A stretch of DNA of 64,000 bases from Membranipora membranacea (GCA_914767715.1 OU612067.1:13831001-13895000); one strand, 5' to 3'; counted from the first letter of the stretch, positions 12,710 through 24,317 are shown. A program made the numbers and translations. The notes: a model not told the origin generated them from the letters alone.

Positions 12710-14810
12710 TTTTCTCCAGGAGTAAGGGACTCCTTTGATGATTGTGATGTTAGTATAGATTCCATGATTCACAAGTTCCTATGAGTCTAGGTACAGTGAG
12801 AAATGATGATAGAACCAGGGGTTAGAAAGTGTACAGTGAATTGGTCTACTCAAGTGTAATTCCGAGTGCAATGGGTGAGATACTCCATGCAATACCATGA
12901 TTGATGATTACGCTTCCAAATATTATTACCCCAAATGCTCAAATTAAGTATCTCTTTTCATTTCAAATTCAATTATAATGAATTAAAAAAAATTGGTTTC
13001 TGCGGCAGCATCTATTTTTTTATTGTGACGATAGTTTGTTATTTTAGTTATCTGTTGACTGAATTCAAAGTAAGTGATAAGATTGCTGCATCTCAGTCTT
13101 TGGTCACTTTTGAACCAAATGTTTTTCTATTTTCTTTATTCCTGATTGAGAAGTATTACGTTCTGGTAATATTTCTAAATAGAATAGAACAGTGTGTTCA
13201 AGGACCTAGCGACACTCTTGTTCCTGTGGCTTTGAGGGTATAAGAGTCGTTCTCCTCGAATCAAAGAATAAACAACTGCAATGTACATTAACGTGTTTGT
13301 CAATTGGTAGGCTATAGCAATGACTAACGCCGATACTAATAGCAGAAGAAAAATCAATGCTTGGGGCAAAATTTGCTATTCTTTTCCTTATTTTTGTTGC
13401 TTGTAAATAAGGTATGCCAATAAGAAGTAGTGAGTGAGAAAGCAGTTTTGCCTCTCTATTAGCTACACCAATGAATTCCTTGGTGAAAATAATCTGGTGT
13501 TGTTGCAAATTTTGTTGCATGCCTTAATCACTGAGGCACCATTTTATCTTGTGTTTGGTGGAGGACCCCGATGAGAACTCCATTCCATGATTGAATGGTA
13601 TTATCACTGCTAGCAGCAGAGATTTTTGCCAAGACAAATTTCATATTCATGGCATTAGGGCATGCAGGAAGAAGACAATTTATATGAACAATACCGTGTA
13701 ATGTATCACTTATAATCTAGATCAGATGAATCAAGGATTTGAAATCCTTGGTTGAATCTAATTGCCTGGGCTCCAGTTGCTCCCATTCACAGGTCACGCT
13801 TCAGGGCACTGCAGCTTGACCGGCAGAAAGGGAGCAATTCCGAATGGAAGCAAATGAATAAGCTTGGACTACTCGTAATCACAAGTTGCCTATAGTTCGG
13901 ACCAATTTAGCTGAGTTATGAAAATCCACCCGAACAGAGTTGCCCAAGCGATTACTATTAGAGGTATGCGCTTGTAGAGATTATTTGTCAGCAATAATGC
14001 TCTGGGGGAGGGGGGGGGGGTGCCATAATTATCACAAACAGCTGCACTAAAAACTATCAAAGCTTTTAATTCACCATACAATGTTGAATAATAAAATCAG
14101 GAATCAGGAACTTTTGATACAGTGATGATGAGCATGTTATCTAAAAAACCCACTGAGTGAGTCATGAGTACTATTTTGACGAAGGGCTGAATTCAGCCAG
14201 CTTTGGCTAATACTTGCGATGAAGCTTCTCATGACACTCAAGATCTTTGATTACAGCGACAATGAGTAAGGTTTTTTCTAAAAAAAAATCCCCTTTGAAT
14301 GATAAATACGGCCATGTCAAACATCAACTAGTGCAACCTAGCACATAATGAGTCAGGACAATCAGGAAGTTCGATAATTGTGCGCTGTAAGAATATTCAT
14401 GAAGATAACCTGTTAAAGAGAAGATCTGCATAGCAAATTACTGCTCCTGTGAAACGACCAAGTATACTTCAAGACTTCTGGTAAGCAAAAGCAGTTATAA
14501 TGAAGTTGAACGTTATGAGTGTCATTTTTAGCAGACCTTTTTGATGGGAGTTTTTTAATTTCTCAACACTGAGATTCTCTCATGAAGAATGAATCGATTG
14601 TTTATAGCTTGGATTATTGTAAAGGGAGGGAGGTAGCTTGACGCGAGGAGGATAGACAAAGTTTGACAATCCAGCGTTCCTACATTTGGCATTGCTTCCC
14701 CAACCAGAGACCGTGCCCCCACTAACCAGTCGAGGCTGATCAGTGAAAGGGGAGCAAACCCAATATCAGGCACGCTGGATCCAACTTACACGGAGGACAA
14801 TATTTAACAT
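12710..14810. other. intergenic, diverged palindromic MITE fragments only
   Basis: No gene recognised. Around 13757-13850 and 14690-14795 there are diverged copies of a short palindromic family with a GGAGCAA core and flanks related to GGATCCAACTT. A run of about ten G lies near 14008-14021. The rest is unremarkable. Confidence 0.45.
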
Positions 14811-15067
14811 GTACAATTTACCAAGGATAGTGTGATGTCACTATAAGTATTATTTAGAGCTGTTGCCATACTGATAGTGGTCTGTGGCAGGTGGGTCTCA
14901 GCCTGACTCCGCTTGCAGGTGCTTGTGTTGTGATGAGTTGATTTTGACCAGAATGTCACCAATCAGAGGCAACCCATCATCAGGGAAGCCACTGCGTCCT
15001 ATTTTCAGGAAGCATCGTTGTTTTCAATCAGTCATGTGTAATATCACTGATAACTATCTTTTCAGAA

Positions 15068-15846
15068 ATGGCAACATCTAAAAAACATGACGAGTTTGTT
15101 GCAGAGCCACTGGGTACCAAACAAGTAGAGAAGATACCTGGAATCAGTGACGCTATTGGGCAGCGTATGAGAGATCTCAATAAGTATTCAAAGGTTGGTC
15201 ATTACATACATTGTCTAATAGATCGACAAGAGATGAGCTAGTGATGAAATACCTCAAATATCTAGTCACACAAACTAAGGATCCAGCTTCATTCAAAATC
15301 AAATCCAGTTCCGACTTGGCTTGGATAAAAAAGTAATTCCGAACTCAAATAGACAGTTTTCTGAGCTCTAATTTAAACCTCTATTCGGAGTTGTCACCAC
15401 TCCAGTTCGGTACAGCATAGGGAAAAGGAGTTGAAGTTGGCTTATCTTGAAAACCAAAATATGGTCACTTTGGTTTGTGGGCGCCGTGACTAGGGTAACT
15501 TATCTGAAACTGTTATAGAAAAGTTTCTTCATCAATCATTGATAAAAAGTTACTCTTTCTAAGGGGACATACTTGAAAACTGCTTGCTCCAGTGCTAACA
15601 CAACACATTTGCATTTTGTCCCACAGGTTTAACATGTTGGCGTAACCCCAGGCTATACTACTAGATGAAGGCTAATTACTGGTCATATTTACATTTTAGG
15701 TTACACAGGTTGTAGGTTTCTACATGGTGAATGATTTTGATAAAGTGAAGTTTGAAACGATGGTGTTCAATGCGGGAGCAAATGCGAAGAACGCCAGGGA
15801 TGCATATGAGGCAGTCAAAGGCTGGTGTGATAACCATGTTTTGTAA
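15068..15846 (+). CDS. BANF1-like: barrier-to-autointegration factor (BAF), left paralogue
   Basis: Two exons, 15068-15193 and 15700-15846 (stop TAA 15844-15846), join in phase 0 to give 90 residues; BAF is normally 89. The alignment with BAF is end to end: start MATSKKHDEFVAEPLG, helix-hairpin-helix DNA-binding region around PGISDAIGQRMRD, then GFYMVNDFDK, the GANAKNARDAYEAV helix and the C-terminal W-C-D. BAF is a small homodimeric protein that binds double-stranded DNA without sequence specificity, binds LEM-domain proteins and lamin, and rebuilds the nuclear envelope; it also coats invading DNA. The N-terminal Thr/Ser group corresponds to the sites phosphorylated by VRK kinases in other animals. 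An acceptor-like TTTTCAG two bases before the ATG suggests a 5' UTR intron. The donor is AAG/GTTGGT. Compared with its twin at 24771, every substitution is non-synonymous. Confidence 0.92.
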
Positions 15847-16554
15847 AGTGGTCACAAGAGTCTACAACTCATTTCGAAAAAATAATAAAATAGGACAGAA
15901 TAAACCAAACTATTGAACTATAATGTTTCATAATTTATTGTCTAGCTGGATCAACAATGCTCCTTAAAATATTGTCCTTTTGCCTGTTATGTTGCATGTT
16001 ATGCTGCCTGTTTAAAGTAGCAGACATCCAAAAATGTTATATTTTGATATTTTACGCTTAACGAAGTCTATTTCTAAATTTGTATGTTATAAATATATTT
16101 TAAATTAGAAAACTTTAATTATTTCAATTGCAAACTCTCTTCCACTGCTTTGTTTCAGTAACAGCAATACTCATACCCTCAAAATAAATATATCATTGGA
16201 TAAAAAAGATAAATAAAAGAACTTGCTTCTAGAATCAATGCAGTTATCTGTTGTAAGTGTCAATCTTAATACATAAAAAGCCATCTCAGTTAAAAAATCA
16301 TTTACAAAAACAAGATTATTGCATGTAATAAAAAAAATTAAGCCTTTTCTTTGAGTTTATAAACAAAACATAGCGTCTCAATTTATTTCAGTTTATTGCA
16401 GCCATAGGGTTAAGGGGCTGCTGACTGCCCTGTGGTGCAGTCACAAGAACTAACACCAATTGTATTTTTATTGTTGAGTGTGTTGCCTACCGGTGAAAGC
16501 GAATTGCAGCTTGTTTCGTATTTAGTGGTACCAGGGTTGTCTGCTAGTTTAAGT

Positions 16555-16797
16555 TGCCTGTGATGTTGCCTGTGATGTTACCCGAGACGTTGCCTGTGGT
16601 GTTGCATGAGACGTTGCCTGTGATGTTGCATGAGACGTTGTCTGTGATGTTGCATGAGTAGTTGCTTATGATGTTGCATGAGACGTTGCCTGTGATGCTG
16701 CCTGAGACGTTGCCTGTGATGTTGCATGAGACGTTGCCTGTGATGTTGCATGAGACTTTGCCTGTGATGTTGCCTGTGATGTTGCCTGTTATGTTTT
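16555..16797. repeat. 24-bp minisatellite, left copy
   Basis: Alternating 12-mers GTTGCCTGTGAT and GTTGCATGAGAC (24-bp period) with point variants, about ten periods. The equivalent array in the other duplicate (26256-26583) is longer. It lies about 700 bases downstream of the BAF stop. Confidence 0.85.
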
Positions 16798-17525
16798 GTT
16801 GATGATCCTCATGATCATGATTGATGATCCTCCTGAGTCTAATGATTCGTTGTTATGAGACGCCGTAAGAAAATAGAGTCCGTGGGAACCAGAGTATATA
16901 TCAGTGACCGTTGTGTCAAAAACTTGCTTGAGCTATATTCAAAATTGTGCTGAAGCTCCCCACACATAATCCATTTACGATGGCTGTTATCTCTCAGTGT
17001 AGAAACTCAATGCAGGCAGGCTGTTTATGGTAAATTAGTGCAAACCTAAGTTCATGGCCGTAAGTAAAGCATCCACAAAATTCAGATTGGAATGATCAGT
17101 TTATTTCCACCAAATGAGCTTTATGACTAGCCCAAAATCAGTGTCACAACAGCATTTCTGGTTATTGGAACTGACAAAGTGAACCCAACGTTTTTCGACC
17201 TTAGCATGTGAATCGTCAATTAGTTTTATAAAACCTTGATGCATATACGAGTTCATAATATTATTTTCTAATGGTGGTCATATATGTAAAATGTATTGAT
17301 GCTTCAGGGAGGCTTGACTTGGATTTGCTGTTGCTTCAGTCCCAATTACCTAATCGTGCTGCTCATGGGCAACTCCATCTACCACCTGTCATGGTCAGAT
17401 CAAGTTTGATCGATGATTCATCATCTTATCATTTTTAATGGGATGCAAAACATATTATGACACTCATTATTTTAAGATTTAATATCAACCACAGCCAGCC
17501 CTTAAAAACGTTCGGGATGGCGATG

Positions 17526-17721
17526 CAAACTACTATTGTTTGGTGCTGCTTTTTTTAGAATGGCGATGATGGGTTGATTGATAGCACAGCCAGCCCTTAA
17601 AAGCGTTCGGGATGATGTTCGGCCGCGATCGCCATCCCGAACGTTTTTAAGGGCTGGCTGTGCTATCAATCAACCCATCATCGCCATTCTAAAAAAAGCA
17701 GCACCAAACAATAGTAGTTTG
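17526..17721. repeat. fold-back hairpin element, about 88-bp arms, left copy
   Basis: The arm 17526-17613, starting CAAACTACTATTGTTTGG, is repeated in inverted orientation at 17631-17721 with very few mismatches, around a short loop containing GGCCGCGATCGC. A third, partial copy of the inner arm (AGCCAGCCCTTAAAAACG) precedes the element at about 17492. The structure is that of a fold-back MITE. An identical arrangement is at 27314-27509. The short reading frames through it are by-products. Confidence 0.85.
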
Positions 17722-18504
17722 TATTCCATAAGCGGTTCCACAACCGCTACCAAACAAACCTGACAAAGTTTAGGTGACACAATACAGTATGTTTTGTGTA
17801 GTTACCGGGATTCGAAATGAAAATAGAATACCTCAATCTACAAAGTTGTATCTTGATGTTATTGCATATAAACATACGGTATTGACTAGAGAAATCATAA
17901 ATGCACTATTGAAAATGCAAAAAAAAAGAATTGAGATGACAAAAAAGTCAAATAAGACATTAATAAAGAGTAACACTACCTCTTAGGCTAGTAAAACTGG
18001 TTTCTATTGTTACAGCCTGTAGGTAGTTTGTGAGCTAAAACCTTTACCAGAAAAATTGGTAGCTGTATTCCATTATCGACTACAATGAAATGTCACCGAT
18101 GAGGCAAAGCTTTAGCACTCAAACTCCCTGTAAGCGTGTCTTGGACATCCTACTTGAAGATGGCAGAGGGGTTGAAAACAGAGTTGAAATATTAAGCATA
18201 CTAACGTCTGATTTTGTGATAACAAACTTAATAGACAATGTAGTCAGAGAGCGATAACACTGTACACATTGGCAATCTAGTTGATATCTTTTCAGTACTT
18301 TGAGCTGACTAGAGCATCAACAAATTGTGTTATCTCTCCCTTATTCTAACACTATAAACCTAGCTAGTGCGGACTTCAGACATATATGAGCAACATACAG
18401 AGATATACATCATATGAAATAAAACCAAAAATAATATGTCTAAACAATTGATCAGAGCTTTTAGAAAAAAAAAACAGAATAATTTGTTACAAGTGATATT
18501 GGCA

Positions 18505-18539
18505 GTTGAACTATTAATTAATGAAACTAATAGTTCAAC
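18505..18539. repeat. 12-bp inverted repeat beside deletion breakpoint
   Basis: GTTGAACTATTA at 18505-18516 and its exact reverse complement at 18528-18539 can form a hairpin. The rearrangement point in this duplicate is about 12 bases further on. The intact equivalent is at 28292-28326. Confidence 0.8.
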
Positions 18540-18711
18540 GCCTTGCGACTGCCTGTTTTACGTTTACATTGTCTTTCGCCGATGACTCAAAGAACTGAAG
18601 CCCTGTAATGAAAGGATCAACCTTTAGGAACATTATGTTTACATTCAATATAGTGTGATAAACAAATAAGACATTCGGGAGGAAGACATTCATCTTCAAC
18701 GTTTCCTCAAC

Positions 18712-18740
18712 CAGGGAGGGAGGGTATCCCACCCTCCCTG
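18712..18740. repeat. G-rich palindrome in Rab3 intron, left copy
   Basis: CAGGGAGGGAGGGTA is followed by TCCCACCCTCCCTG, an imperfect palindrome related to 10808-10837. The G-runs could also form a quadruplex on one strand. Confidence 0.65.
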
Positions 18741-19056
18741 CCTCAACTGATAAGGCTATGATCAAAGTTTATGAAATAGGAGTAGTCCCGCCTTTCGGTC
18801 ACTAACCTAGTTGTTTAGTGAACATGAATAAAGACTAGAGAGTGAGAATTATTCTAAATTTTACTTTTAGAACCTATTGGAGGAGGAGTGGTACAAATCT
18901 CTAGAGACAACCAATGTCTTAATTTTGAGACACTTTTAACAGAAGGTCAATTTTTTGTGGAGAGGATTCGTTTAAACTAATATGAGACGCTGTTTATGAG
19001 GTCAGAATTTTTGCGGAGTTCACTCCATGCCGGTGACTATGATCGATACACTTACC

Positions 19057-19159
19057 TAGATCAGGTTTGATCCATTTTGCCTGAGTCGGAGTTGCCCCCT
19101 CTACTGACACGCCAAAGGGGGCAACTCCAATGCGAGCGAAATGGATCAAACTTGATCCA
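19057..19159. repeat. palindromic MITE (GATCAAGTTTGATC family), left Rab3 intron
   Basis: Arms begin GGTTTGATCCATTTTGCC and end in the inverted sequence. The centre is GGAGTTGCCCCCTC...AAGGGGGCAACTCC. The same element occurs at 30279-30378, with diverged members at 31797-31897, 32884-33014 and about 35095-35176. Confidence 0.8.
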
Positions 19160-19859
19160 CCATACACTTACCCAGTTGACTAGCGAGTGCGTGACCTTTA
19201 TCATGTGTTATAACCCTCTCATCATCAAGGTCACATTTATTGCCGACTAATATCACCTGGGGATCGTCCCATGAGTAGGATGAGATTTGTGTACACCTTA
19301 TAAACAAAAACTTTCATCCTAGTGATTAGTGAGTTCAGACTGGATCACATAAAATAACTTCCAGCACCCAGTTGAATAAATCTCAACGGAAGGTGATTGG
19401 CAAGTTTGAAGTTGCTCCACACGTATAAATGAGATTTTAACTCCTGAAATGTCAACATGATCTTGAACTATTAAATAACCATCATGGACATCCAACATAC
19501 GCCATTTGCTAACTTACAAGACATCCTGCCACCTTTTTACCGACTGTGTCATACACATATTTTGGCATATATTATCAGAAATGATGATATATAAATACAA
19601 ATGCCTAGTTACGGAGATTGAGTAGAGAAAGGAGATTTAGAATTCAGTGTCGTTGATTGAGATTATAGTTTTCTCTTGCAATCAGCCTACCAGTCCTGTG
19701 TTGCGTTGAAGGATTCCTCATTACTGATGTCATACATGAGTATAAAGCCCATAGCACCTCTGTAGTAGGCTGTGGTGATGGTACGGTACCTCTCTTGCCC
19801 CGCTGTATCCTGCATAAAAATAGAAACATCAGGCTAAGTTGAGATTTTCAAATAGGAGG

Positions 19860-19963
19860 TATGGTTAAAGAATTGAAAGAACCTGAAGCAGGCCTATTGA
19901 GGTGACAAGTCAACATAGTTTGCATGTAAAGCAATGGGGAAATAAATAGAGGTGTTGGACCTA
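19860..19963 (+). repeat. 104-bp direct repeat, copy 1, at duplication edge
   Basis: Identical, without gaps, to 21653-21756. It starts exactly where homology between the two large duplicates stops. Confidence 0.9.
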
Positions 19964-20245
19964 ATAGTAGCACTAGCAGACAAACTTGCACCATCAGCTG
20001 ACTGCAGTAAATATAGCAACTTCAAAGGAAAAACATTATTCAGTGACCTGGCTGGGTAGGTTATGGAACATTTAAGGGTTGGTGACATTGGTGGGCACCG
20101 GTAGGGTTGGGCATGGGGGGGGGTGGGCTGGTGGCTTGTCCTGTATGAACTAGGTTAACATAATCATATTGGTACTAAGAAGATATGTGATGGAAAAGAG
20201 TGCTGGGTTAGTTGAGCAACATGTCGTCGTGTTGAACCCCAACTG

Positions 20246-20680
20246 TTGACCCCTGAATCCGCTTTTGAGCCCAAAAATTCAAAACTGCCAGCTTTTAACC
20301 CAAAACTTCAAGCTACAAACCCCAAAATGCGAGCTGCAAACCCCAAACTTCATTCATGCTGCAAACCCCAAACTGTGAGCTGCAAACCCCAAAGTGTGAA
20401 CTGCAAACCCCAAATATTGACCCTCAAACCCCAAAAAATGACCCCCAAACCCCAAAAACTGACATCTAAACACGAAACCCTCGTTTATGACCCCCAAACA
20501 CCAGAAAGTAGGCCGTGAACCCCGGAGTGTAGGCTGCAAACCCAAAACTGCGAACTGCAAACCCCAAATATTGACCCTGAACCTGACCCCTAAACCCCAA
20601 AAGCTGACCCCAAAACCCCAAATTTGGCTCACATACCTCAGGCTGCCAACCCCGAACCCCAATATTACACCCCAATCCTC
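20246..20680. repeat. degenerate AACCCCAAA minisatellite
   Basis: Repeats of about 20-21 bases share the core CAAACCCCAAA (minus strand TTTGGGGTTTG), with roughly twenty irregular units. Open frames exist on both strands but only translate the repeat (K-P-Q or F-G-L-G motifs). The regular G4 runs on the minus strand give quadruplex potential. Confidence 0.8.
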
Positions 20681-21652
20681 AATCAATATGACTATACTAT
20701 ATCTTAACCTCATAAAACACTTCGTCTGGTGCTTACAGCACATGAATTTGCACCTGTCGGGCAAGTCCGGACTTGTTCTCTCTTCTTCTTTATAAGACTC
20801 TAACTAGATTTAAGTGTGTTGAATTAATGAGTGTCTCCTTGAATGCATTTCTGAAGGTCAAAACCCCACCCCATTACTCAATAAACAACTATATCTTCAG
20901 TCAATGGGTCATTATTTGAAGTTATCTCCCCGCTTGACAAGGAAAAGTTACTTCCAAATGACATGTATACGTCACACTTTAGCTTAACATCTCTTCTGTC
21001 TTATGTCTGTAGACAACCTGAGCCGTCGCTGCAGACTTTGCCAATGATGGTCATGAACATTGTATATCTGTAAGCTGCAACCTAAGCAAGATACCATTTT
21101 AGAAACCAATAAGGGAGCAAAGCCTGACAAGGTGAGTTTTGAGGGCAACGGTCTTATGGTCAAATGGCCGTGGCCAGTCACGCTATGGATGGATCGCCTC
21201 CGAACTTCGCACCATGCTAGCGTACCAACAGAGGTCGTATGTGACCAATTTTGCAGACCCGTTGCCGTCAGTCCGGTCACTATTAGGTAATACACCTGTA
21301 ATTGGGTGAAGGTCAACTTGTTGCACCCATCCTCCAAAATAAAATCATTAGTATGATGATGACAAATGAGGCTGTAGCCAATTCAAAAGCACTGCAATCA
21401 GTGATATTGAACCCTGTTAATATTGTCAGGTGTATTAGCAATGGAAATTTATTGAATTAAATTATGAAATTTCTTTTTGCAAAATCATTTTAGGAAGATC
21501 AATGCATACGGTTTGGCTAATGGAAATTAGACCGGAAATGTGTGATAAATGCAATGGTCTTACATATGGGGCCACTGAAAAATTCTGGCAACGAATTTTC
21601 AACCCATAGTCACCAATATGGAAGAGCAGAAGAATACCATCATTTTGAGTGC
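20681..21652. other. intergenic, no recognised gene
   Basis: A 117-codon open frame (minus, 20984-21337) overlaps a 76-codon frame on the other strand. Neither resembles a family I know, and no splice structure supports them. Treated as non-coding. Confidence 0.4.
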
Positions 21653-21756
21653 TATGGTTAAAGAATTGAAAGAACCTGAAGCAGGCCTATTGAGGTGACA
21701 AGTCAACATAGTTTGCATGTAAAGCAATGGGGAAATAAATAGAGGTGTTGGACCTA
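21653..21756 (+). repeat. 104-bp direct repeat, copy 2
   Basis: Exact copy of 19860-19963. Flanks on both sides differ from copy 1. Confidence 0.9.
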
Positions 21757-22275
21757 TGCTGCAGAGACGAACCACACTGATCACGTGATATACTATTGCA
21801 TGTATATCTCTGATCGATAGAGAGTGAATTAATTCACTTAGCTTGAGTGCAGCTGAAATTCAGTATTTAGGAGACGTATGGATGATTACCCAAACTTTTG
21901 GATATACACTTATCATTTTCTCATTCTTTGTTAAAATATTCTAATTTATATTCAGAAAATCTGATATCACTTTCTAACAGTTTTAGAAGAGCATTTAACA
22001 CATGTTTTTGACAAGAAAAGTGACATCGAAACTGTGTATTGCTAGCCTAAGCTCAGAAGAGAGAACTAATAATGCAGAGCTAGGAAAATCTGTTTCGATC
22101 ATGTCTGTTTGATAAAATTAAAGTTGTCCTCTTTTTTAGCCAAATGTAGGTGCTCAATATTTGCGACAGAAGCTCTATCGATCAGAGATACACATACTAA
22201 TAGTGTAATCTCGAAATCAGTGTGGAGACGAACGTATGCCTCAACAGTTCGCACATGCGCAGACTGGGTTTAACA

Positions 22276-22320
22276 TTTAGTATTGTTTGGTAACAATCGT
22301 TGTTACCAAACAATACTAAA
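22276..22320. repeat. perfect hairpin, 21-bp arms, 3-base loop
   Basis: TTTAGTATTGTTTGGTAACAA (22276-22296), loop TCG, then its exact reverse complement (22300-22320). The inner ATTGTTTGG motif is also found in the fold-back arms at 17526 and 27314. Confidence 0.85.
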
Positions 22321-22464
22321 GTAGCTGCATTTTCTCAATTGAATGTAGGGCTACTGAATTGACCACCCACTGTATTGCATAGATTACTGGCAAAGTACTG
22401 TTCTCTTGATAGGAAGGTAGGAATTCAGCCTTCTTGTTCCTTGGATGGATATGTATAAAAAGTC

Positions 22465-22545
22465 ACCCCAACGTTTTCCTAAGGCGTTGGGGTGGGTGTT
22501 TGGCCTTACCCCAACGCCGTTGGGGACCGTTGGGGCCTCACAACA
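22465..22545. repeat. GTTGGGG/CCCCAAC inverted repeats
   Basis: Several alternating CCCCAACG and CGTTGGGG blocks can fold into nested hairpins. They lie about 150 bases after the perfect hairpin at 22276. Confidence 0.6.
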
Positions 22546-23519
22546 CCACTGATTATAATACTTAAACAAAAGTTGTGTCACAGGGAGCACTCAAAATATT
22601 TTCGTCATTAGAATTTGTCAGCCAATGAAATTGCTCAAAAGAAAACCAAATAGCCAATCATATTGCCTGTTGTTTATTACCAACAATAAAAACAATAGCA
22701 AATGTATATCTGTGTTCTTGTAGTGGAACTGAAAATGCCAGTTTTGTTCAGACATGATACTTAAAACAAAAAGATTCCTTGACTGTGACAGTGAGTGACC
22801 TCCTGTAGTTAACAAGTTGATAATCATATGGTACACACTTACAATCACTCACTGTGACTGTCTGTCTGACTAACTCTCAAGTGGTGAATCTAAGTCTTGT
22901 AGTAATGTTTATGTTAGTTATTTAAGTTAGTCAGTCACTTGACTTAGTTACAAAGTTAGACTGTTACTCACTGTCAGTGCTAAGCTTTTGTTTTTTTTTG
23001 CTCACAGACACATGAGCTAATTTTCTCCGAATATCTTGAAGTACAATATATACATACATATATTTATTATATATTGTTCTTCAAGATACAGGATTATGTG
23101 TATATATATATATATATAAATATTTTTATCAATTCTCTGTATGTTTTAGATCAGAAATCTATCGCTATCGCTCAGATATCAAACCACCAAAGCGCTCATT
23201 ACGAGTACCTGTTACTGTTCCTGTTCTTCTTTACAACTCTAAAATGTAAGTACAACATATTGATCTGTCATTGCCTTAGGGTGACATAATTCCCTCAACA
23301 ACAACCTAGTTGCTGGGATCATAAATTGTCTAAGATATGCTGAGCCTGCCATCCCTGAAATGTCAATAGACTAAGAATTAATCCGAACCTTAGAATCCAA
23401 AGTCAGTTAATGATGATAAATGTATTTATTTTCAGAAGTATTTCTAATCTTCGATCTCTAATCGTTCGTAAATACAGTTCTTTCCTTCCTTTCTATTGTG
23501 TTATAATTAGACGTTGATC

Positions 23520-24317
23520 ATGAATCAACTGGAGCAGCATTTTAATTCTTATGTTACAGCAGATCTTGAAGTTTTGGGTTCAATCAAACACGGTCATATA
23601 GTCAACTTATTGATACCTCTTGGAAAAAAAGTAAGCAACAAGGCCCAATTAATCCGACAACAACTACCCCTCAGTGCCCAATTAGTTATTTGTGAAGAGA
23701 TGATAGATGGTGTTATTGATGAGTATCGAAGACTTAACAAATCCAAAAGTAAGCCAGCAGGTCAACGAGCGCTAATTAGTTTCTTTCCTCGAGTGTTCTG
23801 TGATTTAGAAGTTATCCAGCCCGTCATTCCCCAGCAAGAAGTTCCGCCAAGTGACCCCATAGATAGTAATAGTAAAGTGAGCAGGTTATACAAACGTCTA
23901 AATATTTCCCTCCAGAAGCAAGTAGATACATTGAAAAGAGATAATCGGCAGCTTAGAGATAAAAACAACAAGCTCAGAGATGTTCAAATTAGTTGAGATA
24001 AATTGAAAGCGGCCCATAGACAAGTAAAAAGTGCAAAACTCAGGAAAACTATTCAACTAACAGGACAGAACCGCCTATTAGCGTCAGATTTAAAGATTGC
24101 CCAGAAACGAGTAGACAGGAGACAAGCTAAATTAGACAGTATTAAGGCCATGCATGAGATAGAGTTAAACAAGAGCAAAGCCAAGTTTAGATTTGTTATA
24201 AGCGGACTTAGACAGCGGGTTAAGAAGTTGGATGGTGAGTTGCAAAAAAGAGAAGTTGATATCATGGAACTAAAAGATGAAATTAAAAAGCTCATTGGTC
24301 AGAATATTAACTTCTGA
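23520..24317 (+). pseudogene. intronless coiled-coil reading frame with one in-frame TGA
   Basis: From ATG 23520 the frame runs to TGA at 23994-23996 (158 residues). It continues in the same frame for a further 106 codons to the final TGA at 24315-24317. The first part is mixed alpha/beta (for example GSIKHGHIVNLLIPLGKK, then EEMIDGVIDEYRRLNK). From about residue 125 on, and throughout the part after the stop, it is a heptad-rich Lys/Arg/Glu coiled coil. The continuity of the coiled coil across the TGA shows that both parts were one protein of about 265 residues. I do not recognise the family. It sits between the two large duplicates, about 450 bases before the right BAF gene. Either a recent nonsense mutation or read-through would explain it. 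Confidence 0.6.

Larger units (their letters stand above)
18552..19809 (-). pseudogene. RAB3-like: Rab3 partial duplicate, three exons, truncated
   Basis: Within the left duplicate, two complete Rab3 exons, 19691-19809 (switch [20 protein letters not shown]) and 19172-19296 (NKCD guanine-binding motif), are intact. I see no base difference from the exons of the full gene. The third, SAK-motif exon starts at 18602 but is cut at about 18552 by a deletion. Its frame then runs into unrelated sequence (NVNVKQAVARR). The P-loop exon and the prenylation exon are absent. No promoter is expected, so this is a dead fragment rather than a second Rab3. Confidence 0.9.
14811..19860 (+). repeat. segmental duplication, left copy (BAF + partial Rab3)
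   Basis: Direct duplicate of 24511-31078. Homology starts at GTACAATTTACC in both copies and ends at AGGAGGT in both. The offset is about 9.70 kb on the left and about 11.22 kb on the right, because this copy lacks about 1.43 kb. It carries a BAF gene, a minisatellite, a fold-back element and three Rab3 exons. By eye the shared non-coding sequence differs by only a few percent. Because this copy holds only an internal fragment of Rab3, it is more likely the derived copy. Confidence 0.93.

Noticed and set aside
20246-20764. Open frames of 70-136 codons on both strands through the AACCCCAAA array
   Set aside because: They only translate the minisatellite; both strands are open because the repeat lacks stops.
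20984-21337. 117-codon minus frame as a gene
   Set aside because: Overlapped by an open frame on the other strand, no recognisable domain, no paralogue in the window.
23994-23996. TGA read as selenocysteine
   Set aside because: No sign of a SECIS core (ATGA...GA with its stem) could be made out; the hairpin at 24291 has none of these features, and the protein is not a redox-type family.
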